The notes: generated from the letters alone by a model not told the origin. A stretch of 64,000 nucleotides of DNA from Nicotiana tabacum (GCF_000715075.1 NC_134101.1:29070822-29134821), one strand, 5' to 3'; numbered from the stretch's first letter, positions 22,401-34,963 are shown. Program-made: numbers and translations.

Positions 22401-23238
22401 ATGAAAGTGAGCTGAAACCCGTATTTTTATGATTTTGAAATGAGGTGTCACATGGTGACTTTAGCTCGAAAGACATTTATTTGAAAGAATTATATTTGAA
22501 AGAGATTAATTTGAAAGATATTTATTTGAAGGGAGTATATTCGAAATATATTTATTGGAGAGTATTATATCATGAAGATTATTATTTGAAAGAAAAAATA
22601 TATAGGCGAAAGATTTATATTTGAAGGACTTGATTAATTGGTTGTACTTGTATTCATTATTTGTTGAGCAATATTTATGGTGTTCTTGTTGCCCTGCTGT
22701 ATATATCACTGGTTGATTATTGTTGCCATCATTATTATTTATTTTCTATTATTTTTGTATATGATATTGCACAGGTTATTAGATTAATGAGTGTCTCGAC
22801 TGTACCTCGTCACTACTCCATTGAGGTTAGTTTTGATACTCACTGGGTACCGACCGTGGTGTACTCATACTACACTTCTGCATATTTTTGTTCAGAGCTA
22901 GGTATTGGAGTTATCGGACTCAGACAGAGTTAGAGTGTGATCGCAAGGATTCAAGATAGAGTTGCTTGGTCGTCGCAGTCCCTTGAAGTCTTTCTATTTT
23001 ATTGTACTATTAATTATTAATCAAACAGTATTGAGTATTCGATTCTTGAGATCATTTCATGTATTCAGTTAGAGTTCGTGACTCAGTATTACCAGTCTTG
23101 GGAGGTTGTTTGTAACTATTTCCGTTGTTAGTTTCTATTTAAAAAATAATTGGTTTGCATTATAATTATAATCGGCTTACTTAGTCTTAGAGACTAAGTG
23201 CCATCACGACGCCTGTGGTAGGATTTCGGGCCGTGACA
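19469..23238 (+). mobile_element. 5' LTR of Tekay 2
   Basis: TGTAACGATG...CCGTGACA, about 3.8 kb. It holds a GC-rich dyad cluster (about 20170-20600, with GTGCGGCCGCA, GTGCGGACCG and GTGCGAGCGCA words). It also has a short repeat of GATAAGGGTGGCTAT about six times (21845-22015), a pair of ~110-bp repeats around 22200-22400 (GAAATGTGGGCACAAGGTG), and TTATTTGAAAGA-type repeats (22470-22630). The segment from about 21545 onward pairs with the 3' LTR remnant at 41631-43156. Confidence 0.85.
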
Positions 23239-23240
23239 AG

Positions 23241-23261
23241 TTGATATCAGAGCTCTAGGTT
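23241..23261 (+). other. Primer binding site of Tekay 2
   Basis: TTGATATCAGAGCTCTAGG begins two bases after the 5' LTR. It resembles the initiator-Met tRNA complement (TGGTATCAGAGC...) used by most Ty3/gypsy chromoviruses, with a few changes. Confidence 0.7.
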
Positions 23262-23436
23262 TATAGGTTCTACGAGTCACGAACGAGTCTAGTAGAGTCT
23301 TGCGGATCAGTACTAGACATCTGTACTTATCTTCAAGAGGCTACAGAACTGTTAGAAAATTTCCACTTCTCTCATTCCTGTCGTGCGTATTTGTTGATTG
23401 TGGAATTTGAGCCTTTGTATCTCTATTCTCTCATAG

Positions 23437-24207
23437 ATGGTGAGGACACGTACTACCGGGTCAGCTGAGCAGGCACCCGCACATACTGCTAGGGCCGCAA
23501 GAGGTCGGGGACAAGGTAGAGGACGAGGAAGGGCATGTGTCACAGCTAGAACATCGGTTAAAGGGGCAGTTGAGGAGCCGCCAGTTGCTCCACTTGGGGG
23601 ACAAGTACCACAAGCACCTGTTATTACCCCCGGACTTCAGGAGACTTTAACACAGTTCTTGAATATGTTTGGTACATTAACTCAGGCGGGATTGATCTTT
23701 ATTGCACCAAATATTTCACAGATTGGGGGAGTAATTCAGACTCCTATCACCCGTACTCCAGAGCAGCAGGTTCACATTGGTCAGGTTTTAGGTATAGTAC
23801 CGGTACAACCTGTTATTCTGGTTCAACCTAAGGTCAGGCCAGAGGCATAAAAAGAAGAACAAAAGAGACTTGAGAGGTTTAAGAGATATAGTCCACCTAC
23901 TTTCAGTGGCACAGATTTAGAGGATGCCCAAGTATTTATAGAAAAGTATTACCATATTCTCCGCACCATGGGTATTGTGGAAGTGAGCGGAGTTGCCTTT
24001 ACTACATTTCAGTTGTCAGACGCAGTGTATCAGTGGTGGCAAGTTTATAAAGAAGGTAGACCAGCCGATGTAATGCCACCAATTTGGGCTCAATTTTCGG
24101 AAATATTTTTGAAAGAGTTTATTCCCCAGACTCTCCGTTATGCGTGGCACACACAGTTTGAACGGTTTCGTCAGGGCACTATGATAGTGTCAGAATATAC
24201 TATCTGG
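23437..24207 (+). pseudogene. Tekay 2 gag, N-terminal part, truncated
   Basis: Starts ATGGTGAGGACACG (MVRTRTTGS), followed by a basic Arg/Gly-rich segment (ARGRGQGRGRGRACV) and a Gln/Pro-rich linker. After an in-frame TAA at 23848 comes the retrotransposon gag core: YSPPTFSGTDLEDAQVFIEK, VYQWWQVYKEGRP, FLKEFIPQTLR and FERFRQGTMIVSEYTI. Gag would form the virus-like particle. The frame is cut at 24207/24208 where the Ogre LTR begins; zinc knuckle, protease and pol are gone. Confidence 0.88.
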
Positions 24208-25014
24208 TGTCGCGTCCCAATTTTCTCGCGAAAGCGGGTTTTGACGTCGTGACAACTCATTTTAGAATGGGAGATAGAGTGCTAAAAGAAGAGTCGCCAC
24301 CTAACGATTTTTAAGGTGCGTTAGGGCACCTATTGTACAGATAACTCTGTTTGACTAGTCAACGCCACCAAAGATCGGGTAAGGCTCAAATTACCTCAAA
24401 GAGAAGGTGTTAGGCACTCTTCGAGTTTCACAACTGTGGGTCCCGACCGAACATAAAATTATGCGTATTTTAATTAGGCTAAGTGATGAAATAAGCAAAG
24501 AGAATATAAAGGTCAAAGAATTTTATTACAAAAATCTTAATACGAATATAGAGATACAACTATTCTAATTCTAATAGCTAACATAGAAAGGAAAGGGGAG
24601 GGGGGGTCCTAAGTTTTTTAGCCTAAAGAATCACCCCGTGCAACATAAATAATATTTCGCAACTCCCTTGAGGTAGGGAGTTACTCATATTATTCAGCGG
24701 GCACAGACTATCATCTCCTGCTACCCGATTACTATGTTAAAGTTGTTTACCTAAAAGCGCTCTAATTCAATTCTAAGTCGTGCCCTATGCGTGCATTACC
24801 TATCCCATACCTATGGTCCAGGAGGTTTTGGACCTCTATTTAGGTAGTTCTAGACTTTACCTAGGCTGCTCAAAATGTTAAAACTAGGCGACATACAAAA
24901 ACACATTGGACTTCAAATATGGGTAGTTAAGGGATCAAGTTAGCCTCCACACTTAAGCAACAAATACACGCAAAACAAATGTTCAGGTTAGGTAGTTCAG
25001 AATTAAGAACCTTA

Positions 25015-25509
25015 GGCCCTATAGATATGATTTCTAAGTGACTTTGAATTCATAGACAAGATTATACAGTTGTTACAAGCTGATTATTGAGATCGCAAGT
25101 TTCAAGTTATTAAACCTATAGGTGTTATGTCTAGGTGATCTACGTAGTGAAGGATAGTGAAATCTATTGGAGAAAAGCACAGAATTACTCATACTTTCTA
25201 AAAATAGCATTAATAAACAATACACAATAAACAATGTTTGAGAAGTTCAACATTAACAATTTAGGGCGAGATCTCTAACGATTAACATTTGGAGCCGATT
25301 TTATTGTCATACCCTTATCCTTATAGGCATATTTTCTAGGTGAACAGTGGCAAACGGAATAATCAGAATCCTATAGGCATGATTTCTAGTGAATATGCTT
25401 ATGCGAATTGAAAGAAAAATCAGTGACATTTATTCCTATAGGCAGATTTTCTATTAGCACGTAGCAGTAAGCATAATTGCAACATTTTGAATTTATGTTT
25501 GCTAGCAGA

Positions 25510-25559
<50 letters not shown>

Positions 25560-25655
25560 ATCCCCTAATGACATGATTTTTATAGTGCACATAGTGATTG
25601 AATAACATATATAGCAAGTAAATCACTGAGTCCTATAGGCATATTGTCTACCCCT
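25015..25655. repeat. Phased CCTATAGGCAT...TTTCTA motif block
   Basis: Variants of CCTATAGGCATGATTTCTAG occur near 25018, 25110, 25314, 25370, 25434 and 25631. Between them the sequence is not repeated. CCTATAGG is a perfect palindrome. This is a motif series, not a simple tandem array. Confidence 0.65.
25511..25553. repeat. (GT)n microsatellite
   Basis: About 21 uninterrupted GT dinucleotides, producing spurious His/Thr open frames on the minus strand. Confidence 0.97.
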
Positions 25656-26584
25656 CTGTACGCAAATATTAAGAATCTACCCACTCCCCCTTTTTACTTA
25701 CACCCCAATTATTTATTACAAAGTTATTACAGGCCCAATAATGAATAAGATTACAAATATTATACAAATAATGACAATAGGCTCACAACCGGCCCAAAAG
25801 AAATACCCAACACTGTTTGGGCCTTCAGCAATTCTCATACAGCATACCCAGACTTCCAACAAGGAGCCATATTCATCCACACAACCCAGAATCTATAGAA
25901 GATCCCAAAGCCAAATCATATAACCATATTTCCAGGCATTGAATCACTTAAACCAACCAACTTAGATATTCAGCAGATAATAGGAAGAAAGGGTTGAATG
26001 GGGTAGTTCAAGTTTCAGGGAGTGACTAAAGACCCAAATCCCAATGTGTCAAAGTTCACAAGAGTCTCAAATGAACCCCGAGCAGTGCTCATACCAGGGA
26101 GGTTAGTAGTAAGAGCCTTCGCAGCCTTGGCTTTCAGCCCTTCTTTATACCCAGGGCTCAACTTACATTACACATTACATATGCAAGACTATCATTACCG
26201 AGATTCAAAATAGAGTGGAAAGTAAACTCATGTCAAATAGCAAATGTTGGCATTTAGGCATTGACACAGTAGACTAATTCACTAAATAGGGTCAAAGTTA
26301 TACCAAGGATCCATCCTAATATCATGAAACAACAATTCAAACATGGTAGGGAAAACAGGCTGAGATAACTGTTCTAAATCACAAGCAATCACTAAAGGGG
26401 TATGGGATCGAGTGAGCATGCTGAGTGACACAATAGCAGAGAGACAAGTTAAAATTTAAACAATGAAAGTCTTAACGCAGGTTATTACAAATGTGAGGCA
26501 TTCTTTACGAAGATTCAAGGCCAAGAAGGTAAGCATATTCATGAACATTCAGATGTCAATACACTAGCTAAATGAGCTTAGGAA

Positions 26585-29500
26585 GGTGGGATGTATTACG
26601 TGTTCTCGCCATCTGCGAGAGAATAAGAATAGAATGGTTCAATTATCAATGATAGAATAAAATCGCACGACAGGATAAGAAAGAAGTGATATTGTTCCTA
26701 AACTTCATAGCCTTTGAAAGATAAGTACAAACGTCTCCGTGCCGATCCTTCAGACTCTACTAAGTTTGCTCGTGACTCGTGACACCTATGTAACCTAGTG
26801 CTATGATACCAACTATCACGACCCGAAATTCCCACATTCGGGACCGTGATGGCGCCAAATATTTCACTTGCTAGGCAAGCCAACGTTAGAATAATATTAG
26901 CCATTTAAAAAAAAATTTAAATTAATTAATAACAAAGAAACAAATGCGGAAATAAAGTCTGAAATGTAATGAATAATCCATAATAATAGCGATCTCTAAA
27001 TACCATCCCAGAACTGGAGTCACAAGTGCACGAGCTTCTAAGACAATACAATTAAAGGTCTGAATAAAATTCAAGCTGTTTGAAATATAATATACAGCTG
27101 AGATAAGATAGAAAGGGACTTCAGAACTGCGAACGTTGTGCAGTTATACCTCATGTCTCTACTAGTAGCTGTGTCCGGGCAAATCTACTGTACGCCACTA
27201 GGACCAACTCCGAAATCTGCACAAGAAGTGTAGAGTGCAGTATCAGTACAACCGACCCCATGTACTGGTAAGTACCGAGCCTAACCTCGACGAAGTAGTG
27301 ACGAGGCTATGACAAGACACGTACATAAACAACTTGTACAAGTATATACATATACGAAGTAACAATAAATAACAATTTATAAATTGGGAGGGAACATGCG
27401 AAGGGAAAAAATATAATAATTTCAGCAGGAGATGTATCACTTAGCAGTCAATTAATTCATCAACAATAAAATGAACAAATGACAATATGAAAATGGCACG
27501 ACACCACCCTTCTTGCTTTTACTCTCATTTGACACGGCATCATCCTTCGTGCTTTTACACTCACAATTTGGCACGACAACACCCTTCGTGCTTTTACACT
27601 CACAAATGACACGACAACACCCTTCGTGCTTTTACACTCTTCCTTACCATGAAAATAATAATATAGATTCGGAAGAGTATTTAAATGCGGGGATATACAC
27701 TTATCAATTAATTCAATACCAAAATACCAACTTCACCTTCCAAAATAATCAATAATAATTAAATGAATAATAATTTCACGAATAATGATCAAATAATCAA
27801 TAATAAACTTAAACAGGAATATATTTAATTAAGTAGATAATTATTCACAATAAACAAATTTCACCTGCATGCTTTGACTCAACCACAATGCATAAATACT
27901 CGTCACCTCACATATACGTTGTACCCGCATATTAAATCATGTAGCAAATAGATAAATAAGTCTTACTCCCTCAAGTCAAGGTTAACCACGACACTTACCT
28001 CGCTTTGCAACTAAATTCAAGAATCCAATACACCTTTGCCTCGCGAATTTGTGTCTGAAATCCTCAAATTTAGTCATAAACAATTCAATATACTCAATAC
28101 AAATTGTAGGAATTAATTCCATATGAATTTACTAATAAGCAATTTAAAATCCGAAAATCATCTAAAAACTTGACAGTGGGTCCCATGTCTCGAATCTTGG
28201 AAACACTCACGAAATCCGAATACCCGTTCTGATACGAGTTCAACCATACAAAAATTATCAAATTCCGACATCGGATTGGCTTTCAAATCTTCATTTTACA
28301 TTTTTGGAAGATTTTATAAAAATCTGATTTTTCTTCAATAAATTCACAGATTCATGATATAAATGAGTATGGAATCATGAAATATATTAATATAGGATAA
28401 TGAACATTTATCCCAATGTTTTCCCGTAAAAACCGTCCAAAAATCATCTTACCCGAGCTCAAAATCGAAAATGGTGGAAAATGGGTCAAAATCTCATTTC
28501 CAGAACTTAAGTTCTGTTTGCCCAGATTTTTACTCATCGCGATCGCGGAAATTCGTTCGCGATCGCGTAGAGCAGCTTTTGCCCAGGTCCATTTTACTCT
28601 TCGCGATCGCGGGAATGGCTTCGCGATCGCGAAACACAATTCGCACAGGCTGCCAATTTGCACTACACGAACGCGGCATCCCATACGCAGACGCGAAGCA
28701 TAGCCCCGTAGACCTACGCGATCGCGGACCGTTTCATGCGAACGCGAAGAACAATTTGAGTGCCCTAGCTTCTGCCTCATTTCCTCCTCGCGGTCGCAGG
28801 AATGGCTTTGCGAAAGCGAAGCTTTGCACTTCGACCCTTCGCGAACGCGTGCCCTCGGTCGCGAACGCGAAGCACAAAATGTGCTAGTCTAATTTTCCTC
28901 TTCGCGATCGCAGGAATGGCTTCGCGATCGCGAAGCACAATGCACCAGATGACTGCAGAAGCTAAAAAATCAGATTTTTCTCAAAGTTCAAATGGTCTGT
29001 AGGCTATCCGAAACTCACCCGAGCCCTCGGGGCTCCAAACCAAACATGCACACAAGTCCATAAACCTCATACAAACTCGCTCGCTCTCCAGATTAAAACA
29101 CCAATTTAACACCTAGAATTAAAAATCGGACACCAAATCAAATGAAAATTTTAAGAAAACTTTAAAACTTATATTTTCACAACCGAATAACCGAATCACG
29201 ACAAATCAACTCCGTTTCTCACCAAATTCGACAGACAAGTCATAAATGACATAACAAACCTATAAAAATTTTTAGAACTCAAATCCGACCCCGATATCAA
29301 TAAAAGTCAATTTGTAGTCAAACTTTGAAATATTTAAGCATTTATGTTTCTAGTTTTCGTCAACTGGTGATAATTCAAGCTAGGGACCTCCAAATTAAAT
29401 TTCGGGTATACGCCCAAGTCCCAAATCACGATACGGACCTATCAAAACTGTCAAAACACTGATTCAAGTCTGTTTGCTCAAAATGTTAACCAAAGTCAAC

Positions 29501-29667
29501 TCAGTTGAGTTTTAAGGCCCTATTTCACATTTAATCTATTTTTCATATGAAAACATTACGGAAAATTATACGGACTACGCACGCAAGTCGAGAAATAATA
29601 AATAGTATTTTTCGAGGTCTTAGCACATTAATTATTAAATTTAAAGTTGACCTTTTGGGTCATCACA
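26585..29667 (-). mobile_element. Tekay 3: LTR plus leader and first gag codons only
   Basis: Minus-strand LTR from TGTGATGACCC (29667) to GGGTCGTGATA (about 26816), then a PBS-like TTGGTATCATAGCACTAGG. A leader similar to that of Tekay 2 follows (CACGAGTCACGAGC, TAGTAGAGTC). The gag start ATGGCGAGAACACG (near 26620) is followed by only about ten codons before the similarity stops near 26585. So this is a one-LTR fragment. The LTR holds the strongest GC dyad cluster of the window and TATACGTTGT/CACCTCACATATACG sequence typical of these LTRs. Confidence 0.75.
28540..28945. repeat. GC dyad cluster with CGCGATCGCG palindromes
   Basis: About a dozen palindromic or near-palindromic words of the form CGCGATCGCG, CGCGAACGCG or CGCGGTCGC. 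Several occur in the repeated setting TTCGCGATCGCGGGAATGGC / TTCGCGATCGCGAAGCACAA (near 28597, 28795 and 28900). Surrounded by AT-rich LTR sequence. Overlapping open frames here are by-products of GC content. Confidence 0.85.
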
Positions 29668-31734
29668 AAAGTTAACAGAGTGGTGCATAAAAGTAACCCA
29701 GAAACACATTAAGCCATGGATTTTAGAAGTAAGAACACATGCCAATCAGAGACACAAAGGGATGAAATTACAAAAGTCAAGTAATTTACTAGTTAAACGA
29801 ACAACAGTAAAGAGCAAAATTCCACAAGAACCCAAAATCTCAATGCGTCAAAGTTCCCAAGAGCTTCAAACGAACTCCGGGCAATGGTCGCACCAAGAGA
29901 AAGTTCGAATAACAGAATCTCAATGGCCTTGGCTTTCAGCCGGCCACAATGAAGTACAGAATAAGAGAATGAGGGAATCACAGAACAAAGCTCCAATTTT
30001 TAGTGAAAGTATATTGATTCCAGTCTGTCCTAAAATGTGAATTGTGAGGGGTTTATATAGCAGTAAAAATTGAACGAACAAACAAGAAAACAAAATAAAT
30101 CAAACAAAGAATAAGGAAAAAAGACATGCAAAATCAGTTCAAAATCAATTTAGGAGAAAAATCGGGTAAACCCTAGTTCAAGAGAGAGGACACAAATCAA
30201 CAGAGATCTCATTGAATCGGACTCACATAGCATGGTACTGAATGTATATAGATGAAATAATGATCAGAATCAAAGGTTCAAACCACTTTAGTTCTATCTC
30301 AAGATATCTTGCTTGCCAAACTTAGGTAAGCACCTAGTAACACCACAAACGGACGACCAGTAGTAAGAGGAGACCAATAAGGTAAGTGAATCAGTGATTG
30401 ATTCCATTTTAGAGCCGGATTTGGAGAAGTTGAGTGATACAACGGCTAGGGTTTCTCAGATAAGAAAAGGGAGTAGAGAGAATTTAGGGGCAGCGAGTTA
30501 AGAGAAAATGATAGGGTTTGGGCGGGTTTGGTTAATTAAAGAAGGAGAGTGAACGGGGGTCGTTAATCTTGAGAGATCAACGGCTAGGATTCAAAAACGA
30601 ACGGGGCGGGGTCATAAAAACGGGTACCGACCGGGTATTATACAAGGGTCGCCTGGTTTGGGCTTGGGGTCTATTGGGCTAAGGATATTGGGCCAATTTG
30701 ATTCAAAAATTAGTTTAAAGCTAGGCTATTATTTAAATACACGAAAATAATTTATAACCATACTTGAAAAATAAGTAAAAATATTATTTATACACTGAAA
30801 TGCTTAAAAATAATAACTTTGTATTATAAAAATATAAAATGCTATTTTGACATAAATAATATAAATAAAGATTATTTTTGTACAGATATAGGCTATTACT
30901 ACAAAATTGCGCAAATAGCTTAAAATTATTAATGTAATTACATAAAATGAAATAAAATATTTGAAACATGTATTATAGGTACAAAAATAATAACTTTAAG
31001 TAGTTAAGTCATCGTAAAATAATTTGAAGGAGTAATTAATAAATATTCAAGTAATTTAAATATAGAAAAATCAATTTTAAAGCTCTAAAAATTATAAGAA
31101 ATTATAGAAAATTATTTTATAGATTTGTAAACTAAATAATGATGTAAAAATGATGTTTTCAAAGTATATATATTTTTGAGAAAATATGAAGGCAAAATTG
31201 GGTATCAACAGTTGCCCCTCTTTACTTGGGAATGATAAACAAATTATCGGGTAAAGAAAATGATGATCAATTTTGGCCGAATTAAATGAGGGATGATGTG
31301 ATTTGGAAAAAGTGGGGGCCGAACCCCGGTTCCTGAGTTGCCTACAAATTCCTGGTATTACGGGAATCAGGTCATGTGCAGTTTTGGTTCCAACGGTGAA
31401 TGAAACCGATGGAGTTGTTATAGGAATGGTCGTATGTTTCAGAAAGGGTTCCTTTGGGTAGGATAGTATCAGATGAATTTATGCGAATTCATGAATGTGA
31501 ATTTAAAACGTTATGGATGTATCACTGAGCAAATATCTGAACGGTCATAGAGTAAAAGGCGGGTAATTGATGGTGGTCGATTATGTTTGAAACAATTGCA
31601 AGATGTGAACGTTTTGAACGAAAACCGGAGAAAAGATTGCTCCCGTTTGAAGACCGATTACTTCCTGGGTTACCTGCAAAACTTAAAACATGATGCATGC
31701 AAATATATATGGGTTATTGCGAAAATTCAAACTT

Positions 31735-32000
31735 GATGCAAATTTCCTTTGGACCATGAATATTGTCTTCGGATGGTGAGGATGATATCCTTAGACCATG
31801 GCGTCCTGGGCTATGAAGTGTATGATAAGGGATTCGCAGGCCATGAAATGATGTCCTAGGAACATGAGGATGGTACCTTTGGACTATGACCCCTTTGAAT
31901 AATGATGTACAATTTCGAGAGATCCTCAGGCCATGGAATAATGTCTCCCGGCTATGAGGATGATGCCTTCGGACAAAATGGTGATATTTCAGCCCATGAA
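31735..32000 (-). repeat. Degenerate repeats in the Ogre 3' UTR
   Basis: Seven or so diverged units around GGCCATGAAATGATGTCC, ACCATGAGGATGATACC and TATGAGGATGATGCCTTCGG, period about 35-50 bases. Lies between the LTR and the cleaner array at 32040. Confidence 0.55.
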
Positions 32001-32039
32001 GTGCAAAGATGTGACACCTGGTCATATGTGAAGATGAAA

Positions 32040-32757
32040 CAAGACAAGGCTTAGTCTTGTGTAAGATGAGGGCAGTGCTTAGCCCTAGGTGAACAGGGGA
32101 TAGTGCTAGGTCTTAGATGGCATAGTGGAGATAGTAGTTAATCTTATGCATGGAAAAGGAAATGCTTAGCCTTATGCCAAATGGGAAGACAATGCTTAGT
32201 CTTGTGCAAGGAAAGGCAGTTCTTAGCCTTATGGAATCAGGGAGGTAGTGCTTAGCCTCATGCAAGAAGAGGAGGCAATGCTTAGTCTCATGCGATTAGG
32301 GAGGAAATGCTTAGCCTCATGCAAGAAAAGGAGACAATGATTAGTCTCATGCAAGGAAAGGCAACGCTTAGACTTATGCAATTAGGAGGCAGTGCTTAGC
32401 CTCATGCAGGAAGATGAGGCAATGCTTAGTCTCATTCAAAGAGGGAGGCAATGCTTAGCCTTATGCAAATAAGGGAGACAATGCTTAGTCTCATGTAAAG
32501 AGGGAGATAATGCTTAGCCTCATGCAAATAGGGGAGACAATGCTTAGTCTCATGCAATTAGGGAGGTAATGTTTCGCCTTATGGAAGAAGAGGAGACAAT
32601 GCTTAGTCTCATGCAAATGAGGGAAACTATGCTTAGTCTCATGCAAGGAAAGGCAATGCTTAGCCTTATGCAATTAGGGAGGTAGTGCTTAGCCTCATGC
32701 AGGAAGAGGAGACAATGCTTAGTCTCATGCAGTGAAAGGCAGTGTTTAGCCTTATGT
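32040..32757 (-). repeat. ~29-32-bp tandem array of the Ogre 3' UTR
   Basis: About 25 units, core AATGCTTAGTCTCATGCAA. Units alternate between TTAGTC and TTAGCC versions through much of the array, indicating a two-unit higher-order pattern. It sits between integrase and LTR, the hypervariable untranslated region where Ogre/Tat elements are known to carry tandem repeats. Confidence 0.9.
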
Positions 32758-33355
32758 AAAAAAAATGATGAGTGACCGTGAGAAAGTAAAGTATTTCTTA
32801 GCTGGAAGTGTTTGCGTTTGGTAACTTGTCATCATGAAGGTAGTGATTTGATGTATCTGCGGGTATTATTGTCTTATCGTGCCTGCATCCAAAGAAAAAG
32901 CATGAGTTTTGTGGGGGAAGGTTGGTTTGTGCTTTTGTTTTCTGTTTTGCCTTTGCTCCTATCTTGAGGTCCTGTTTGAGTTACCCTGGGCAGCATCTCG
33001 CTGCCAAAGAAATAAAGTTTTCTAAAAATATGCATGCATTTGATAAATATAGTTATTTCAAATATAGTAGTATGCAATTTCAAATAATATATATTAACCG
33101 GTGACTGTGACATATTTTAGAGACATTGCAACCTCCTTGATTTAGAATTTGAGAGTTCCCCAGTTTAAATTCAATACTTTGGTTGTTTTGTGTATGACGA
33201 TGTCGGCTGAACTTGCTTTAGAATTTTGAGGGTCCTCCCAAAATTCTGCCCCAATTTTCTGATCATGGAAAAATGAAGATTTTATTAAGATGTGACCGAA
33301 CCCACAGGGCTGCCTACGTATCCCCTCAGTTACATCAAATGAAGAAATGTAAACA
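32758..33355 (-). other. Ogre 3' untranslated sequence, no gene
   Basis: No coding region with a domain. It includes the segment CAGGGCTGCCTACGTATCCC near 33308, comparable with 16400 in the other Tat-like region. Confidence 0.45.
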
Positions 33356-34510
33356 ATCCTAAACATAGTATCTCTTGACTGCGTCTGAGTTGATAGGTTT
33401 TGGCCAAATTTCTCCATTCATTTCTACAAGTATAAGTGCCCCTCCTGTTAGTACTCGATGAACCATGTAGGGACCTTGCCAATTAGGTGAAAACTTCCCT
33501 TTAGCTTCATCTTGATGCGACAAAATTCGCTTCAGCACTAATTGCCCCTGTGTGAATTGCCTTGGTCTGACCCTTTTGTTGAAAGCTCTTGCCATTCTGT
33601 TTTGGTAGAGTTGACCGTGACATACTGCATTCATTATTGTTCCATCAGTGAGGGCCAGTTGCTCATATCGGCTTTGTAACCATTCTGTGTCGCTAAGCTC
33701 GGCTTCTTGTATGATTCTCAGAGAAGGGATTTCTACTTCGGCAGGGATAACTGCTTCAGTACCGTAAAACAATAAATAAGGAGTTGCCTCAGTTGATGTG
33801 CGAACCGTGGTACGATATCCAAGCAAAGCAAACAGTAGCTTTTCATGCCATTATTTGTAATTATCTACCATCTTCCTCAATATCTTCTTGATGTTCTTGT
33901 TGGCGGCTTCTACAGCTCCATTCATTTGCGGCTTATATGCTGTGGAATTCTTATGCTTGATCTTGAAAGTTTAACACATAGACTTCATTAAATAACTGTT
34001 AAGATTGGCGGCGTTGTCGGTGATGATTGACTCTGGAACCCCGAATCGGCAAATAATGTGATCCCGAAGAAAGTCTGTGATGACCTTCTTGGTTACAACT
34101 TTGTAAGATGCAACTTCAACCCATTTTGTGAAATAGTCTATAGCCACTAGAATAAATCTATGCCCATTTGAAGCAGCGAGTTCGATTGAACCGATGACAT
34201 CCATACCCCAAGCGGAGAAAGGTCGTGGTGCACTTGTTTCATTGAGTTTATTGAGTGGCACTCATATCATGTCAGGATGTATCTTTCATAGGTGACACTT
34301 CTGGACATACCTGATGCAGTCTGTCTCCATGGTCATCCAGAAATACCCTGCTCTTAGTATTTTCTTGGCTAAGACAAAACCATTCATGTGCGGCCCGCAA
34401 GTTCCGACATGTATTTTCTCGAGCAATCTGGATGCTTCCTTGGCATCGAAACACCGTAATAACCCCAGGTCAGGAGTCCTTCTGTACAGAATCCCTCCGC
34501 TTTGAAAGAA
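33356..34510 (-). pseudogene. Ogre integrase, broken
   Basis: From the N-terminal zinc-binding region (about 34510-34265; LRCFDAKEASRLLEKIHVGT, then WMTMETDCIRYVQKC) to the catalytic core. Core motifs: WGMDVIGSI (first Asp), FGVPESIITDNAANL (second Asp) and, after a stop at 33971, NGAVEAANK (catalytic Glu). The C-terminal part 33826-33359 is open: GYRTTVRTSTEATPYLLFYG ... FSPNWQGPYMVHRVLTGGAL ... SDAVKRYYV, then stop. All three catalytic residues are still encoded, but stops near 34264, 33971 and 33840 break the frame. It would insert the element cDNA. Confidence 0.88.
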
Positions 34511-34573
34511 GTAGTTGGCTAACCTTCGGAGTGTGCATTTATGAGTATGAGTTGCGTGCTCTGGGTATTCTCC

Positions 34574-34963
34574 TTATGCCAAGTATTCTTTGATGTCATG
34601 TAACCATGGATTTCCATCACTTTCTTCTTCAAAATAAGAACAATAAGCTAGTTGCTTATGAATTCTTATTGGGATAGGGTCGATGAAATTCTTGTCTGGG
34701 TGTTGTTTCATGGAAGATAGAGTGGCCAATGTATCTGCGAACTCATTCTGAATCCTCGGAACATGTTTGAATTCTATCTTCGTGAACCTCTTGATCATCT
34801 CTTGCACACAGTACATATATGGTAATATCTTAGTGTTCTTAGTGTCCCACTCTCCTGAAACTTGATGTACCAAGAGATCTGAATCTCCAATCACTAGCAA
34901 CTCTTGAACATTCATGTCAATGGCCAACCTGAGTCCCAAGATGCAAGCCTCATATTCTGCCAT
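34574..34963 (-). pseudogene. Second (archaeal-type) RNase H of the Ogre pol
   Basis: Motifs MAEYEACILGLRLAIDMNV (Glu), LLVIGDSDLLVHQVSGEW (Asp) and VPRIQNEFADTLATLSSM (Asp) mark the additional RNase H domain that lies between the usual RNase H and integrase in Tat/Ogre elements. A first Asp belongs to MFFDGAANFKGV in the preceding frame (about 35070), so the domain is split by a frameshift around 34964. Downstream text to 34574 is a linker to integrase. Confidence 0.8.

Larger units (their letters stand above)
24208..31210 (-). mobile_element. 3' LTR of the Ogre element, interrupted by Tekay 3
   Basis: Minus strand TGTTGATACCC (31210) to GGGACGCGACA (24208), preceded on that strand by a polypurine tract containing AAAGAGGGGCAAC (about 31211-31223). 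Without the Tekay 3 insert (about 26585-29667) it measures near 3.9 kb, long as is usual for Ogre. It contains the phased CCTATAGG motif block, a GT microsatellite and a duplicated segment (about 26030-26100 and 29827-29900) flanking the insert. Confidence 0.8.

Noticed and set aside
25386..25626. His/Thr-rich minus-strand peptides
   Set aside because: Created by the GT microsatellite.
28352..29002. Overlapping open frames of 60-140 codons on both strands
   Set aside because: They coincide with the GC dyad cluster, where stops are rare, in non-coding LTR sequence; no domain is recognisable. The same holds for 17710-18128 and 48273-48737.
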